DNA of 64,000 nt from Deltaproteobacteria bacterium (lineage in GTDB: Bacteria; Desulfobacterota; Binatia; HRBIN30; JACQVA1): positions 1 to 64,000 of the forward strand of contig JACOST010000017.1 of NCBI GenBank assembly GCA_016178705.1. The letters run 5' to 3'. The stretch's first letter is position 1. Each line of letters starts with the position of its first letter. Below the pieces are notes generated by a model. The model was not told the origin of the DNA and ran no database searches. It worked only from the letters and a program-made list of their open reading frames with translations. A program made the translations under genes and the position numbers. This document shows positions 15,877 to 25,177 of the stretch, in pieces.

Positions 15877-17346
15877 ATGAAGAACGCGGAGCTGGCGCTC
15901 GATTGTGCTCCCTCGATGACTTGGACGCTCGCCGACGTACTCACCGTGACTGGTGGCGTGGTCGCCTCCGGACTTGCGCGCCCGCTGATCTTTGATTCGG
16001 TTTCCACCGATACACGCCGGCTTGCGCCTGGCGCGCTGTTCGTTGCGCTCACTGGTCCGACCCACGACGGTCATCGCTTCGCCGCCGACGCCCTCACGCG
16101 CGGTGCGCGCGCCGCCATTGTACGCGCGGTGCCTAACAACGTGGCCGCTGTCGACGCCATAGTTGTCTCGGACCCCCTCGTGGCGCTCGGTCAACTCGCG
16201 GCGTGGACGCGCCGCCGACTGGCGCCGCGCGTCATCGCCATCACCGGCAGTAACGGCAAGACCACTACGAAGGAAATGGTTGCCGCCATCTGCGACCACG
16301 CGATCTTTGCGCCGCCGCGATCGCAGGTTCTGAAGACAGTTGGGACGGAGAACAATCTCATAGGTGTCCCGCTCACCTTGCTGCGGCTCACCGGTCACGA
16401 GGCGGTGGTGGTGCTGGAAATGGGCATGAGCGAACCGGGCGAGATCGCCAAGCTTGCGGCGATCGCCGATCCCGATGTCGGGGTGGTAACGAACGTCGGC
16501 CCCGTGCACCTCGAAGGGTGCGGCAGTCTGGCTGGCGTGGCCGCGGCGAAGGGTGAACTGTTCGCCGGCATGCGCCGCGACGGCACCATCGCCGTCAACC
16601 GCGACGATGAGTGGGTGATGAAGATCGCTGCGAGTTTCTCAGGACGCTGCATCGAGTTCGGGACTGGTGGTGAGGTTGAAGCGCGCGCGGTGACCGACTT
16701 CGGCCTCGACGGCGTCGCGTTTGATCTCTGCGTTGGCGGTCGCATCGCAAAGGTTCGCGTGCGTATTCCCGGTCTGCACAACGTCGCCAACGCGCTGGCA
16801 GCCGCCGCGGTCACTCACGCAATCGGCCTCGATCTCGATACCATCACTGCGGGGTTGGACGCAGTCGCGGCGCCGCCGAAGCGAATGCAGGTGGTACGGC
16901 TGGCCAATGGGACGACACTGCTCAACGATTCGTACAACGCCAATCCGGCCAATGTAGAAGCGGCGCTGCGCGTGTTGACGCGCCAATCGGGCCGGCCGGT
17001 GGCCGTGCTCGGGGAGATGCGCGAACTCGGCGCAGAGAGTGACACGTTGCATCAGCACATCGGCGCACTCGCCGCGCAACTCGGTGTGCGCGTGCTCGTC
17101 ACGGTTGGCGCCTACGGGGACGCGCTGGCCGCCGGCGCGCGCGCCGGCGGACTTAGCCACGCAGCCGTGCATGTGTGCGCGGATCCGGCGGAGGCCGCCG
17201 CCGCGGTGGCAACGCTCTGGCAAAGCGGCGACGTTATCCTGGTCAAAGGTTCGCGCGGTCAGGCGACCGAAGAGGTCGTGCGCCTGCGCGGCTCGCGCAT
17301 GGCGGAAGTGGTGCGGTTGTTGGAGGAGGCGGGGGGTCGCTCGTGA
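15877..17346 (+). CDS. murF: UDP-MurNAc-tripeptide:D-Ala-D-Ala ligase MurF
   Basis: A 489-residue Mur ligase. The N-domain has '[17 protein letters not shown]'. The P-loop '[13 protein letters not shown]' is followed by '[14 protein letters not shown]' and '[14 protein letters not shown]', the signatures that separate MurF from MurE. '[16 protein letters not shown]' lies in the C-terminal half. It adds D-Ala-D-Ala to the UDP-MurNAc-tripeptide in the cytosol. The gene starts 3 bp after ftsI, leaving no room for murE. An internal ATG at 15916 ('MTWTLADV') is an alternative start. It overlaps mraY by one base. Confidence 0.95.
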   Translation: MKNAELALDCAPSMTWTLADVLTVTGGVVASGLARPLIFDSVSTDTRRLAPGALFVALTGPTHDGHRFAADALTRGARAAIVRAVPNNVAAVDAIVVSDPLVALGQLAAWTRRRLAPRVIAITGSNGKTTTKEMVAAICDHAIFAPPRSQVLKTVGTENNLIGVPLTLLRLTGHEAVVVLEMGMSEPGEIAKLAAIADPDVGVVTNVGPVHLEGCGSLAGVAAAKGELFAGMRRDGTIAVNRDDEWVMKIAASFSGRCIEFGTGGEVEARAVTDFGLDGVAFDLCVGGRIAKVRVRIPGLHNVANALAAAAVTHAIGLDLDTITAGLDAVAAPPKRMQVVRLANGTTLLNDSYNANPANVEAALRVLTRQSGRPVAVLGEMRELGAESDTLHQHIGALAAQLGVRVLVTVGAYGDALAAGARAGGLSHAAVHVCADPAEAAAAVATLWQSGDVILVKGSRGQATEEVVRLRGSRMAEVVRLLEEAGGRS

Positions 17347-18422
17347 TGCTGTATCATCTCCTCTATCCGCTCCACAGCGAACACAGTGTGTTCAACGTGT
17401 TCCGCTACATCACCTTTCGCTCGCTGATGGCGGCTATGACCTCCCTCGCCATTTCCTTCTTGCTCGGGCCGTGGCTGATCCGCCGCCTGACGGAACACCA
17501 GATCGGCCAGGTTGTGCGCTCCGACGGTCCGGAACGCCATCTGATCAAAGCGGGAACGCCGACAATGGGTGGTACGTTGATTCTGTTCTCACTCATCCTC
17601 GCGACGCTGCTGCTCGCCGATCTCACCAACACCTACGTGTGGCTGGTGATCGTGGTGACGCTCGGATTCGCCGTCATCGGCTTTCTCGACGACTACCGCA
17701 AGCTTGTCCAGAAAAACTCCGCCGGGCTGTCGGGACGCCAGAAGCTGATGGGCCAGTTCGCGCTCGCATTCGCGGCGGCGATCTTTCTCTATTTCAAGCC
17801 CGGGTTCACCACCACGGTGAGCTTTCCGTTCTTCAAGGATCTTCACCCGGACTTTGGTGTGTTCTACATCCCGTTCGCGGCGGTCTTCGTGGTCGGGTTC
17901 TCCAACGCGGTGAACCTCACTGACGGTCTCGATGGACTGGCGATTGGTCCGGTCATGACGACGGCGGGTGCGTATGTCGTGTTTGCCTATGTTGCTGGTA
18001 ATGTGAAGAACGCCGAGTATCTCCAAATCCCGTACGTCGCAGGTGCCGGCGAATTGGCGATCTTCTGCGCCGCGGTGGTTGCCGCCGGCCTCGGATTTCT
18101 GTGGTTCAACGCGTATCCGGCGATGATGTTCATGGGCGACGTGGGAGCGTTGCCGCTGGGCGCGGCGCTCGGCATTGTGGCGCTGCTGACGAAGCAAGAG
18201 CTGGTGCTCGTGCTCGCCGGTGGCATCTTCGTTGTCGAGGCGCTGTCAGTCATGCTGCAGGTCGGGTCGTACAAGTTGCGGCGGAAACGCATCTTCCGCA
18301 TGGCGCCGATCCATCATCACTTCGAGTTGCAAGGCTGGCCCGAGCCGCAAATCATCGTCCGCTTTTGGATCGTCTCGGCGATCTGCGCGATCGCGGCGCT
18401 CAGCACGCTGAAGTTACGGTAG
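17346..18422 (+). CDS. mraY: Phospho-MurNAc-pentapeptide transferase MraY
   Basis: A 358-residue polytopic membrane enzyme of normal length. It carries the family landmarks: '[11 protein letters not shown]', 'GFLDDYRKL' (the DD pair), '[12 protein letters not shown]', '[11 protein letters not shown]' and '[13 protein letters not shown]' (HHH loop). It transfers phospho-MurNAc-pentapeptide to undecaprenyl phosphate to make lipid I. The ATG overlaps the murF stop (TGATG). The much longer open frame upstream is out of frame with murF and not used. Confidence 0.97.
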   Translation: MLYHLLYPLHSEHSVFNVFRYITFRSLMAAMTSLAISFLLGPWLIRRLTEHQIGQVVRSDGPERHLIKAGTPTMGGTLILFSLILATLLLADLTNTYVWLVIVVTLGFAVIGFLDDYRKLVQKNSAGLSGRQKLMGQFALAFAAAIFLYFKPGFTTTVSFPFFKDLHPDFGVFYIPFAAVFVVGFSNAVNLTDGLDGLAIGPVMTTAGAYVVFAYVAGNVKNAEYLQIPYVAGAGELAIFCAAVVAAGLGFLWFNAYPAMMFMGDVGALPLGAALGIVALLTKQELVLVLAGGIFVVEALSVMLQVGSYKLRRKRIFRMAPIHHHFELQGWPEPQIIVRFWIVSAICAIAALSTLKLR

Positions 18423-18430
18423 GCGCACGG

Positions 18431-19765
18431 ATGAACCTCGCCGGCCAACGCGTGGTCGTGATCGGAGGCGGTCGAACCGGGCAGGCGACCGCGCGGTTCC
18501 TGATCGATCGCGGTGCCATCGTACGCGTGATCGAGCGCAACGCCGCCATGCTGGCGCAGTTGACGCTGCCGCCAAAGGTCGAGTGTGTTGTCGACGACGG
18601 CGGCGAGGTGCTGCTACGAAGCATCGATCTCGTGGTGCCGAGCCCCGGCGTCGCGCGCACACACCTGCTGCTGCAACGCGCGGTGGCGCGCGGCATCGCG
18701 GTGATGAGTGAGATCGAACTCGCCTATCGATTTCTGCCGTGCCCGCTGCTGGCGATTACCGGCACCAACGGGAAGAGCACGACCACCACGTTGCTGGGCG
18801 AGATGCTGAAGGCGAGCGGTGGTCCGATCTTCGTTGGCGGCAATCTTGGCACTCCGCTGATCGACGCCGTGCAAGTCGATGCCCCTGCGTATCGCGCCGC
18901 CGTTGCGGAGATCTCCAGTTTCCAACTCGAGTGGGTGCAGACTTTTCGGCCACGCATTGGAGTGCTGCTCAATCTCACGCCTGATCATCTCGATCGGTAC
19001 CCTACGGTAGCCGAGTATGCGATGGCGAAGGCGGCGTTGTTGGCGCGCCAACAATCCGATGATCTTGCGGTGCTGAACCGCGACGATCCTTGGGTCTGGG
19101 AGCAGCGGCTGCGCACCCGAGCCAACTGCGTTTCGTTTGGCCGCGAGCCGGTTGAGTTTGGCGCCTTTGTCGATGGTGACGACCTCGTCTACTGGGGACC
19201 GGATCCGCACGCACGTCGGTTCGCCCTCGCCGGTGTGAAACTGCAGGGCGCTCACAACCGCGAGAACATGCTCGCGGCGGTGACTGCTGCATCGCTCTGG
19301 GGTGTGCCTGCCGATGCGATTCAGCGCGTGCTGGAACAGGCCGAAGGTTTGCTGCACCGCTTGCAACTCGTGCGCGAGCGCGCCGGTGTGCGTTATTTCG
19401 ACGACTCGAAGGGCACCAACGTCGGCGCCGTGATCAAATCGCTCGAAAGCTTCGCCGGCAACGTGATTCTCCTGCTCGGCGGTTACGACAAGGGCAGCGA
19501 CTTCTCCGTCCTGCGCCCGTTGCTCGCCAAGCGGGCGAAGCAAGTGGTGCTGTTCGGCAAGGCGGGCGTGACGATTGCGGCGCAGATTTCCGGTGCGGCG
19601 CCGATGGTCGAGGTGGCGAGCTTGACCGACGCCGTGGCGGCCGCGGCGACAACCGCGCGGCCCGGTGACACGGTGCTGTTGTCGCCGGGCTGTGCCAGCT
19701 TCGATGAATTCACCGACTACACGGCGCGGGGACGGCGCTTCCGCGAGCTGGTGGAGGCGTTGTGA
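18431..19765 (+). CDS. murD: UDP-MurNAc-L-Ala:D-Glu ligase MurD
   Basis: A 444-residue Mur ligase. The N-terminal Rossmann-like domain begins 'NLAGQRVVVIGGGRTGQATA'. The P-loop is 'ITGTNGKSTTTTLLGEML', then 'ISSFQLEWV' (MurD-specific SSFQLE), 'NLTPDHLDRYPTVAEYA', and 'DDSKGTNVGAV' in the C-terminal domain. It adds D-glutamate to UDP-MurNAc-L-Ala. The ATG lies 8 bp after mraY; the longer frame inside mraY is spurious. Its stop overlaps the ftsW GTG start (GTGA). Confidence 0.96.
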   Translation: MNLAGQRVVVIGGGRTGQATARFLIDRGAIVRVIERNAAMLAQLTLPPKVECVVDDGGEVLLRSIDLVVPSPGVARTHLLLQRAVARGIAVMSEIELAYRFLPCPLLAITGTNGKSTTTTLLGEMLKASGGPIFVGGNLGTPLIDAVQVDAPAYRAAVAEISSFQLEWVQTFRPRIGVLLNLTPDHLDRYPTVAEYAMAKAALLARQQSDDLAVLNRDDPWVWEQRLRTRANCVSFGREPVEFGAFVDGDDLVYWGPDPHARRFALAGVKLQGAHNRENMLAAVTAASLWGVPADAIQRVLEQAEGLLHRLQLVRERAGVRYFDDSKGTNVGAVIKSLESFAGNVILLLGGYDKGSDFSVLRPLLAKRAKQVVLFGKAGVTIAAQISGAAPMVEVASLTDAVAAAATTARPGDTVLLSPGCASFDEFTDYTARGRRFRELVEAL

Positions 19766-20907
19766 GCACGCTCGCGCTGCCAGGCTGGCGTACGCTGCAG
19801 CGGCGCGTGGTGATGCCACGCTTGCACCGGCCCGACTGGTGGTTGCTGATTGCAGTGGCTGGTCTGGTCGGGCTCGGCATCGTGTTGGTGTTCAACGCGA
19901 GCTACTTCTACGCGCTCGATCGCAGCGGCGATCCATATCTGTATTTTCGCAAACACCTGCTCTCGATCGTGATGGGTGGAACGCTCGCCGTCGCGGTGTC
20001 GAAGATCCGCATCGAGCTACTCGAGCGGAGTGCTCATGTCCTCTTGCTGCTCGGGATCATCTCGCTGGCTCTCGTGTTGATTCCGCACGTGGGCCTGGTG
20101 CGCGGGGGGGCGCGTCGATGGATCGGGATCGGCGGTTTTTCGATCCAGCCCTCGGAGTGGGTGAAGATTGCGCTGGCGATTTATCTCGCGCAATCGATTG
20201 CGCGCCGCGGCGAGAAGATGGCCTCGTTCACGATGGGCATTCTTCCGCACTTGATCGTCGTTGGCGTGTGCATGGCGCTCATCGTGGTGCAGCCGGACTT
20301 CGGGACGGCGGCGATCCTCGGCTTGTTGCTGATGGCGATGTTGTTTGCCGGTGGCGCGCGCGTGCTGCACCTGCTGGCGCTTGCCGTGCCTGGGATTCTG
20401 CTGGCCACCTTCACCATCATGCACGCCGGCTACCGCATGCGGCGCATCATGGCGTTCCTCGATCCGTGGAAGTACAGCAAGGACATCGCTTTCCAACTCG
20501 TGCAATCGTTGATCGCGTTTGGTTCGGGCGGCGTCACGGGCGTCGGGCTGGGCCAGAGCAAACAGAAGCTCTTCTTCCTGCCTGAGGCGCACACCGACTT
20601 CATCTTTGCCCTTGTGGGTGAGGAGCTCGGATTGTTCGGGGTTCTGCTGGTACTCGCGCTGTTCGGGCTGCTCGGCATGCGCGGCTTCCGGGTCGCCTTG
20701 CGACACCCCGATCGGTTCGGAAGCTTACTGGCATTCGGGCTGACTTTGGTGCTATTGCTCGAAGCGGTGGTGAACGTGGGGGTGGTGTTGGGACTGCTTC
20801 CTACCAAAGGCTTGGCCCTTCCATTTTTGAGCAGTGGCGGTTCCGCCATGATGGTGGCGCTCGTCCAAGTCGGCTTGTTGGCCGCGCTGTCGCGGCAGAC
20901 TGGTTGA
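19762..20907 (+). CDS. ftsW: Septal peptidoglycan polymerase FtsW
   Basis: A 381-residue SEDS protein with about ten TM helices. Landmarks are 'YPYFRKH-like' 'DPYLYFRKHLLSIVMG', 'GGARRWIGIGGFSIQPSEWVK', 'QPDFGTAAILGLL', 'LPEAHTDFIFALVGEELGLF' (the conserved E-H-T-D-F loop with the catalytic Asp region) and 'LPFLSSGGSAMM'. It polymerises glycan strands at the septum together with FtsI. The GTG start overlaps the murD stop. Confidence 0.95.
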   Translation: MSTLALPGWRTLQRRVVMPRLHRPDWWLLIAVAGLVGLGIVLVFNASYFYALDRSGDPYLYFRKHLLSIVMGGTLAVAVSKIRIELLERSAHVLLLLGIISLALVLIPHVGLVRGGARRWIGIGGFSIQPSEWVKIALAIYLAQSIARRGEKMASFTMGILPHLIVVGVCMALIVVQPDFGTAAILGLLLMAMLFAGGARVLHLLALAVPGILLATFTIMHAGYRMRRIMAFLDPWKYSKDIAFQLVQSLIAFGSGGVTGVGLGQSKQKLFFLPEAHTDFIFALVGEELGLFGVLLVLALFGLLGMRGFRVALRHPDRFGSLLAFGLTLVLLLEAVVNVGVVLGLLPTKGLALPFLSSGGSAMMVALVQVGLLAALSRQTG

Positions 20908-20909
20908 GG

Positions 20910-21986
20910 ATGCGCATGATCGTGGCCGGCGGCGGGACGGGCGGGCATCTCTTCCCGGGATTGGCAGTGGCCCAAGCCGCGGACGCCGCGGGCGATACGG
21001 TGTGGTTTGTCGGCAGCCGCTACGGCATCGAGGCTCGGGTGATCCCGTCGACACCGTTCAACTTTATCGCGTTGCCGATGCGCGGATTGCGTGGTCACGG
21101 CTGGCGTGGCGTGCTGGATGTCGCGTGGCGGTTGCCGGTGTCGCTGCTGCGAGCATGGAGGGTCCTCGGTCAGTTCCGCCCCGAGGTGGTGGTTGGAGTC
21201 GGTGGCTACGCGTCCGCACCGATGGTGTTGGCCGCGTGGCTGCGGCGGATCCCGCGCGTATTGCTGGAGCAGAACGCGCACCCTGGGTTGACCAACCGCC
21301 GTCTCGCACGTTTGGCTAATCGCGTGTGCATCGCCTTCGCCGACGCGGTGACGTTCTTTCCCGCCGGCCGCGCGACCCTCACCGGCAACCCAGTTCGGAC
21401 GCTGCGCTCTTCCGAGGTGACGCCCCGCGTCGGCTTCACGCTCTTCATCTTCGGTGGCAGCCAAGGCGCGCATCATCTGAATCTCGCGATGACCGACGCG
21501 GCCGCAGCGTTGTCGCAGCGGGTTCCGCAACTCCACGTGGTTCATCAGACCGGCACGGCTGATCTCGAATTGGTTCGCGCGCGCTACGCCGAGGCCGGTG
21601 TGGAGGCGGACGTCTCGGCGTTCATCGACGACATGGGCGCTGCGTACGAGCGCGCCGATCTCGTCGTGTGTCGCTCCGGCGCCACGACGGTGGCTGAGCT
21701 GACGACGCTCGGCAAGCCGGCGATCCTGATTCCGTATCCATTCGCCGCCGACGATGAGCAGCGCGCCAATGCCGAGGTGCTGGTGCGTCGCGGAGCGGCC
21801 GAGATGATTCTCGATCGCGACCTCACCGGCGCGCTCGTCGCCGAACGCGTCAGCGCCCTTGCCGCCGATCCGGCGCGGCGCCAAGCGATGGCGAGCGCGG
21901 CACGGCAACTCGCGGTTCCGGATGCGGCCGAACGCGTGCTTGCAGTCTGCCGCGAAGTGATCGCTCAGGAGGCCAGGCATGCCTAA
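20910..21986 (+). CDS. murG: UDP-GlcNAc:lipid I GlcNAc transferase MurG
   Basis: A 358-residue GT-B enzyme (GT28) with 'AGGGTGGHLFPGLAVA' (donor-side Gly loop), 'VVGVGGYASAPMVLAAWL', 'LLEQNAHPGLTNRRLA', 'FGGSQGAHHLN' and 'VVCRSGATTVAELTTLGKPA'. It makes lipid II at the inner face of the cytoplasmic membrane. Start choice: GAGG at 20906-20909 would fit ATG 20916 better, while ATG 20910 gives the usual MR-x-VAGGG N-terminus; a TTG at 20904 overlapping ftsW is also possible. It overlaps murC by 8 bp. Confidence 0.95.
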   Translation: MRMIVAGGGTGGHLFPGLAVAQAADAAGDTVWFVGSRYGIEARVIPSTPFNFIALPMRGLRGHGWRGVLDVAWRLPVSLLRAWRVLGQFRPEVVVGVGGYASAPMVLAAWLRRIPRVLLEQNAHPGLTNRRLARLANRVCIAFADAVTFFPAGRATLTGNPVRTLRSSEVTPRVGFTLFIFGGSQGAHHLNLAMTDAAAALSQRVPQLHVVHQTGTADLELVRARYAEAGVEADVSAFIDDMGAAYERADLVVCRSGATTVAELTTLGKPAILIPYPFAADDEQRANAEVLVRRGAAEMILDRDLTGALVAERVSALAADPARRQAMASAARQLAVPDAAERVLAVCREVIAQEARHA

Positions 21987-23385
21987 GTTGTTCACCGAGC
22001 CACGGCGCGTTCACTTCGTCGGCATTGGCGGCATCGGCATGAGCGGAATCGCCGAGGTGCTGCTCACCCTCGGGCACCAGGTTACGGGTTCCGACATCGG
22101 CGAGAGCGACACGACGCGGCGACTCACGCAGCTTGGCGCGCGCATCACCATCGGCCACTCGGCTGCGGCCGTGCCGCCAGATGTCAATGTGGTGGTGATC
22201 TCGTCGGCGGTGAAATTCTCCAACCCCGAAGTCGTGCGCGCGCGCGAGTTGAAGATCCCGGTGATTCCGCGCGCTGAAATGCTCGCCGAGCTGATGCGCT
22301 TGAAGTGGGGCATCGCGGTTGCCGGCACGCACGGCAAGACCACCACCACGTCGTTGATCGCCGCAATCTTGCGCCGCGCCGACCTCGACCCGACCGTGGT
22401 GATCGGTGGCCGGGTGCACAGCCTGGGCAGCAACGCGCGCCTTGGGCAGGGCGAGCTGATGGTCGTCGAGGCCGACGAAAGCGACGGGACGTTCTTGCTC
22501 CTGTCGCCGACGATCGCGGTGATCACCAACATCGACCCCGAACACCTCGACTACTACGGCGACATGGATCGCGTGAAGGCGGCGTATCTGGAGTTCGCCA
22601 ATCGCGTTCCGTTTTACGGCGCGGCGGTGGTGTGCCTCGACCATGTCACCGTGCGCGCGTTGTTGCCGCAGATGCGCAAGCGCGTGATCACGTACGGAAC
22701 CACCGAGGAAGCCGACTTCGTTGCGCGCAACCTCTCGGTGACCGGCATGACGACCAGCTTCGAGGTGGTTGCTCACGGCGAGTCGTTGGGCGAACTGGCG
22801 GTGCGCATGCCGGGCCGGCATCACGCCCTCAACGCGCTCGCGGCGACCGCCGTGGCCATGGAGCTCGACGTGTCGCTTGGCGCGATCCGCGACGCCTTGG
22901 CCGAGTTCGGCGGCATTCATCGCCGCTTCGAGGTGTGTGGCGAGGCCGGCGGGGTGCTGGTCGTCAGCGACTACGGTCATCATCCGGAAGAAATTCGCGC
23001 CACCATCGCGGCGGCGCGGGAAGGATTCGGGCGCCGCTTGGTCGTCGTCTTCCAACCGCACCGCTTTACCCGTACGCGCGATCTGTTCGGTGACTTCCTC
23101 GACGCCTTCGACGCCGCGGATGAATTGGTGCTGACCGAAATCTACGCCGCCGGCGAGGCGCCCATCGAGGGCGTGACGAGCGAAGTGTTGTACTGGGCGC
23201 TGCGCCGTCGTGGCCACATCGAAGCTAGCTACGTTCCGCAGCGCGATCAGGTGGTGCCGGAGCTGCAGGCGCGCGTGCGCCCCGGCGATCTCGTGCTGAT
23301 GCTGGGCGCCGGCGATATCTATCAAGCCGGCGAAGAGTTGGTGCGCGCGCTCACCGGCTCACCGCACGCGTGGACGATGCAGTGA
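21979..23385 (+). CDS. murC: UDP-MurNAc:L-Ala ligase MurC
   Basis: A 468-residue Mur ligase. 'FVGIGGIGMSGIAEVLL' is the MurC-specific N-terminal Gly loop. The P-loop is 'VAGTHGKTTTTSLIAAI', then 'EADESDGTFLLLSP', 'NIDPEHLDYYG' and 'DYGHHPEEIRATI' with 'VFQPHRFTRTRDL' in the C-domain. It adds L-Ala to UDP-MurNAc. A strong AGGAGG lies 6 bp before the ATG. The gene overlaps murG and murB, so translation is coupled. Confidence 0.97.
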   Translation: MPKLFTEPRRVHFVGIGGIGMSGIAEVLLTLGHQVTGSDIGESDTTRRLTQLGARITIGHSAAAVPPDVNVVVISSAVKFSNPEVVRARELKIPVIPRAEMLAELMRLKWGIAVAGTHGKTTTTSLIAAILRRADLDPTVVIGGRVHSLGSNARLGQGELMVVEADESDGTFLLLSPTIAVITNIDPEHLDYYGDMDRVKAAYLEFANRVPFYGAAVVCLDHVTVRALLPQMRKRVITYGTTEEADFVARNLSVTGMTTSFEVVAHGESLGELAVRMPGRHHALNALAATAVAMELDVSLGAIRDALAEFGGIHRRFEVCGEAGGVLVVSDYGHHPEEIRATIAAAREGFGRRLVVVFQPHRFTRTRDLFGDFLDAFDAADELVLTEIYAAGEAPIEGVTSEVLYWALRRRGHIEASYVPQRDQVVPELQARVRPGDLVLMLGAGDIYQAGEELVRALTGSPHAWTMQ

Positions 23386-24311
23386 CCGAAGCGCTTCTCA
23401 ACTCCCTGCGCGAAGTCTTTGGCGCGCGTGCCCGTGCCGGCGAACCGCTCAGCCGCCACACTTCGTTTCGTATTGGTGGCCCTGCCGATGTGTGGGTGGA
23501 AGTCGACAGCGTGGCGGAAGTGCAGCAGGTGCTGAGCGCGGCCCACCGCGCCGCGGCGCCGCTGTTCGTATTGGGGGGCGGCACCAATCTGCTGGTGAGC
23601 GATCGCGGCGTACGCGGCATCGTGATGAAGCTCGGACGTACGTTCGCGCAGATCGAGTGGCATCCCAACGGTGCGGGCACGCACGTGTACGCCGGCGCGG
23701 CGGCGCCGTTCAAGAAGTTGGTGACCGAAGCGGTGCACCGTGCGCTCGCCGGCCTCGAGTTTGCCGAAGGTATCCCGGGCTCACTCGGTGGGGGGTTGCT
23801 GATGAACGCCGGCGCATTCGGCGGCGAGATCGCGCAGGTGATCGAAGCCATCGAAGGCGTCGATGCCGAGCGCGGCCCGCAACGATTGCCGCGCGAGGTG
23901 CTCCGGTTCGGCTATCGCCACTTTGATTTGCCGCGTGGCTTCGTTGTCACCCACCTCGCGCTGCGGTTGCTGCCCGGCGATGCCGAGGCGGTGCGAACGC
24001 GCAAGCTGGAGTACAAACGCCGGCGCGAAACGCACCAGCCGCTCGGGTACCCGAACGCCGGCTCGATCTTCAAGAATCCGCCGGGACAGTATGCCGGCCG
24101 ATTGATCGAGGCCGCCGGCTTCAAAGGTCGTCGGGTCGGCGGCGCGATGGTGTCGGAGCAGCACGCGAACTTCATCGTCAACGCCGGTGGCGCGACCGCC
24201 GCCGACGTCCGTGCGTTGATGGCCGAGATCGTCGCGGGTGTGCAACAGCAACACCAGGTAACACTGCAACCCGAAGTGAAGTTGGTCGGCGATTGGGGGA
24301 CGAGCGCATGA
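23382..24311 (+). CDS. murB: UDP-N-acetylenolpyruvoylglucosamine reductase MurB
   Basis: About 309 residues. The FAD-binding domain has 'HTSFRIGGPADVWVEV' and 'LGGGTNLLVSDRGVRGIVM', then 'FAEGIPGSLGGGLLMNAGAF'. The proton-donor Ser lies in 'GYPNAGSIFKNPPGQYAG' and the late Glu in 'QQHQVTLQPEVKLVGDWG'. It reduces the enolpyruvyl group to make UDP-MurNAc. I chose GTG 23382, which overlaps the murC stop (GTGA) as at other junctions and has GTGGA 7 bp upstream; GTG 23370 is an alternative. ddl, often next, is not here. Confidence 0.94.
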   Translation: MTEALLNSLREVFGARARAGEPLSRHTSFRIGGPADVWVEVDSVAEVQQVLSAAHRAAAPLFVLGGGTNLLVSDRGVRGIVMKLGRTFAQIEWHPNGAGTHVYAGAAAPFKKLVTEAVHRALAGLEFAEGIPGSLGGGLLMNAGAFGGEIAQVIEAIEGVDAERGPQRLPREVLRFGYRHFDLPRGFVVTHLALRLLPGDAEAVRTRKLEYKRRRETHQPLGYPNAGSIFKNPPGQYAGRLIEAAGFKGRRVGGAMVSEQHANFIVNAGGATAADVRALMAEIVAGVQQQHQVTLQPEVKLVGDWGTSA

Positions 24312-25174
24312 AGCGCCGGCGCCGCAAGATGTTTGGCAAGCGCTCGCGCGTGCCGTGGCGGCGCTTGGCGCTCCCTTGTGTCCTGGTGAGTGCTGCGCTC
24401 GCGTTGATGGCCTCGGTGTGTTGGATGGTGCCGCGCGTGTGGACCGCTGCTAGTCATCATCACTATTTTACGCTCACCGAAGTCAGCGTGCGTGGCAACA
24501 GTCATCTCAGCCGCGAGGATCTTCTGCGCTGGGGGGATCTGCGGCCGGGCATGAGTATCTGGGACGCCGACCCGTCGCAGGTACGCGCGCGCTTGCGCGA
24601 ACATCCGGACCTACGCGACGCGCAGGTCCGCCGTGACTTTCCGAGCCGCTTGGTGATCGTGGTACGCGAACGCACGCCGGTTGCCATCGCGGTGCTCGAC
24701 GATCTGTACTTCGTCGATCGCAGCGGACGGGTGATGAACCGCCTCGACGACAGCGACAGCCGTGACCTGCCGTTGATTACCGGACTGCGCGCGAGCGCCG
24801 TCGACAACAGCGACGCGGTGCTGTTGCGCCGCGCCGTCCGGCTGGTGAGGTTGTGTCGGCGCGAAGGCTGCGGCGCAGGCCTGTCCGAGGTCAACGTCGA
24901 CGCGCGGCGCGGTGTCACCATCGTTCCGCTGCGGCGCTCGGTGCCGATCGTGCTCGGTTGGGGCAATTGGCGCGGCAAGCTCACGCGTACTTCGCGGGTG
25001 CTGGCGGTGTGGGAGGGGCAGGAAGCGCGCGTGGCGTTGTTCGACGCCAGCTTTCCCAATCAAGTGATCGTGCGCTTGCGCGAGCAACCTGCGGCACCCA
25101 AAGTCGGCAAGCAGAAACAGCCGGGAAGTCCGCTCGTCCCGCGCGGCGGCGCCAAAGCGGGAGTGCGGACCTGA
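24308..25174 (+). CDS. ftsQ: Cell division protein FtsQ
   Basis: A 288-residue bitopic protein: a very basic cytoplasmic N-terminus (KRRRRKMFGKRSR), one TM helix (about 22-42) and a periplasmic POTRA domain beginning 'FTLTEVSVRGNSHLSREDLL', with 'DAQVRRDFPSRLVIVVRERT' closing it. The FtsQ beta domain follows. It scaffolds FtsL/FtsB at the divisome. The start is the ATGA overlap with murB; a TTG 15 bp upstream is less likely. The C-terminus is basic and low complexity. Confidence 0.92.
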   Translation: MKRRRRKMFGKRSRVPWRRLALPCVLVSAALALMASVCWMVPRVWTAASHHHYFTLTEVSVRGNSHLSREDLLRWGDLRPGMSIWDADPSQVRARLREHPDLRDAQVRRDFPSRLVIVVRERTPVAIAVLDDLYFVDRSGRVMNRLDDSDSRDLPLITGLRASAVDNSDAVLLRRAVRLVRLCRREGCGAGLSEVNVDARRGVTIVPLRRSVPIVLGWGNWRGKLTRTSRVLAVWEGQEARVALFDASFPNQVIVRLREQPAAPKVGKQKQPGSPLVPRGGAKAGVRT

Positions 25175-25177
25175 ACG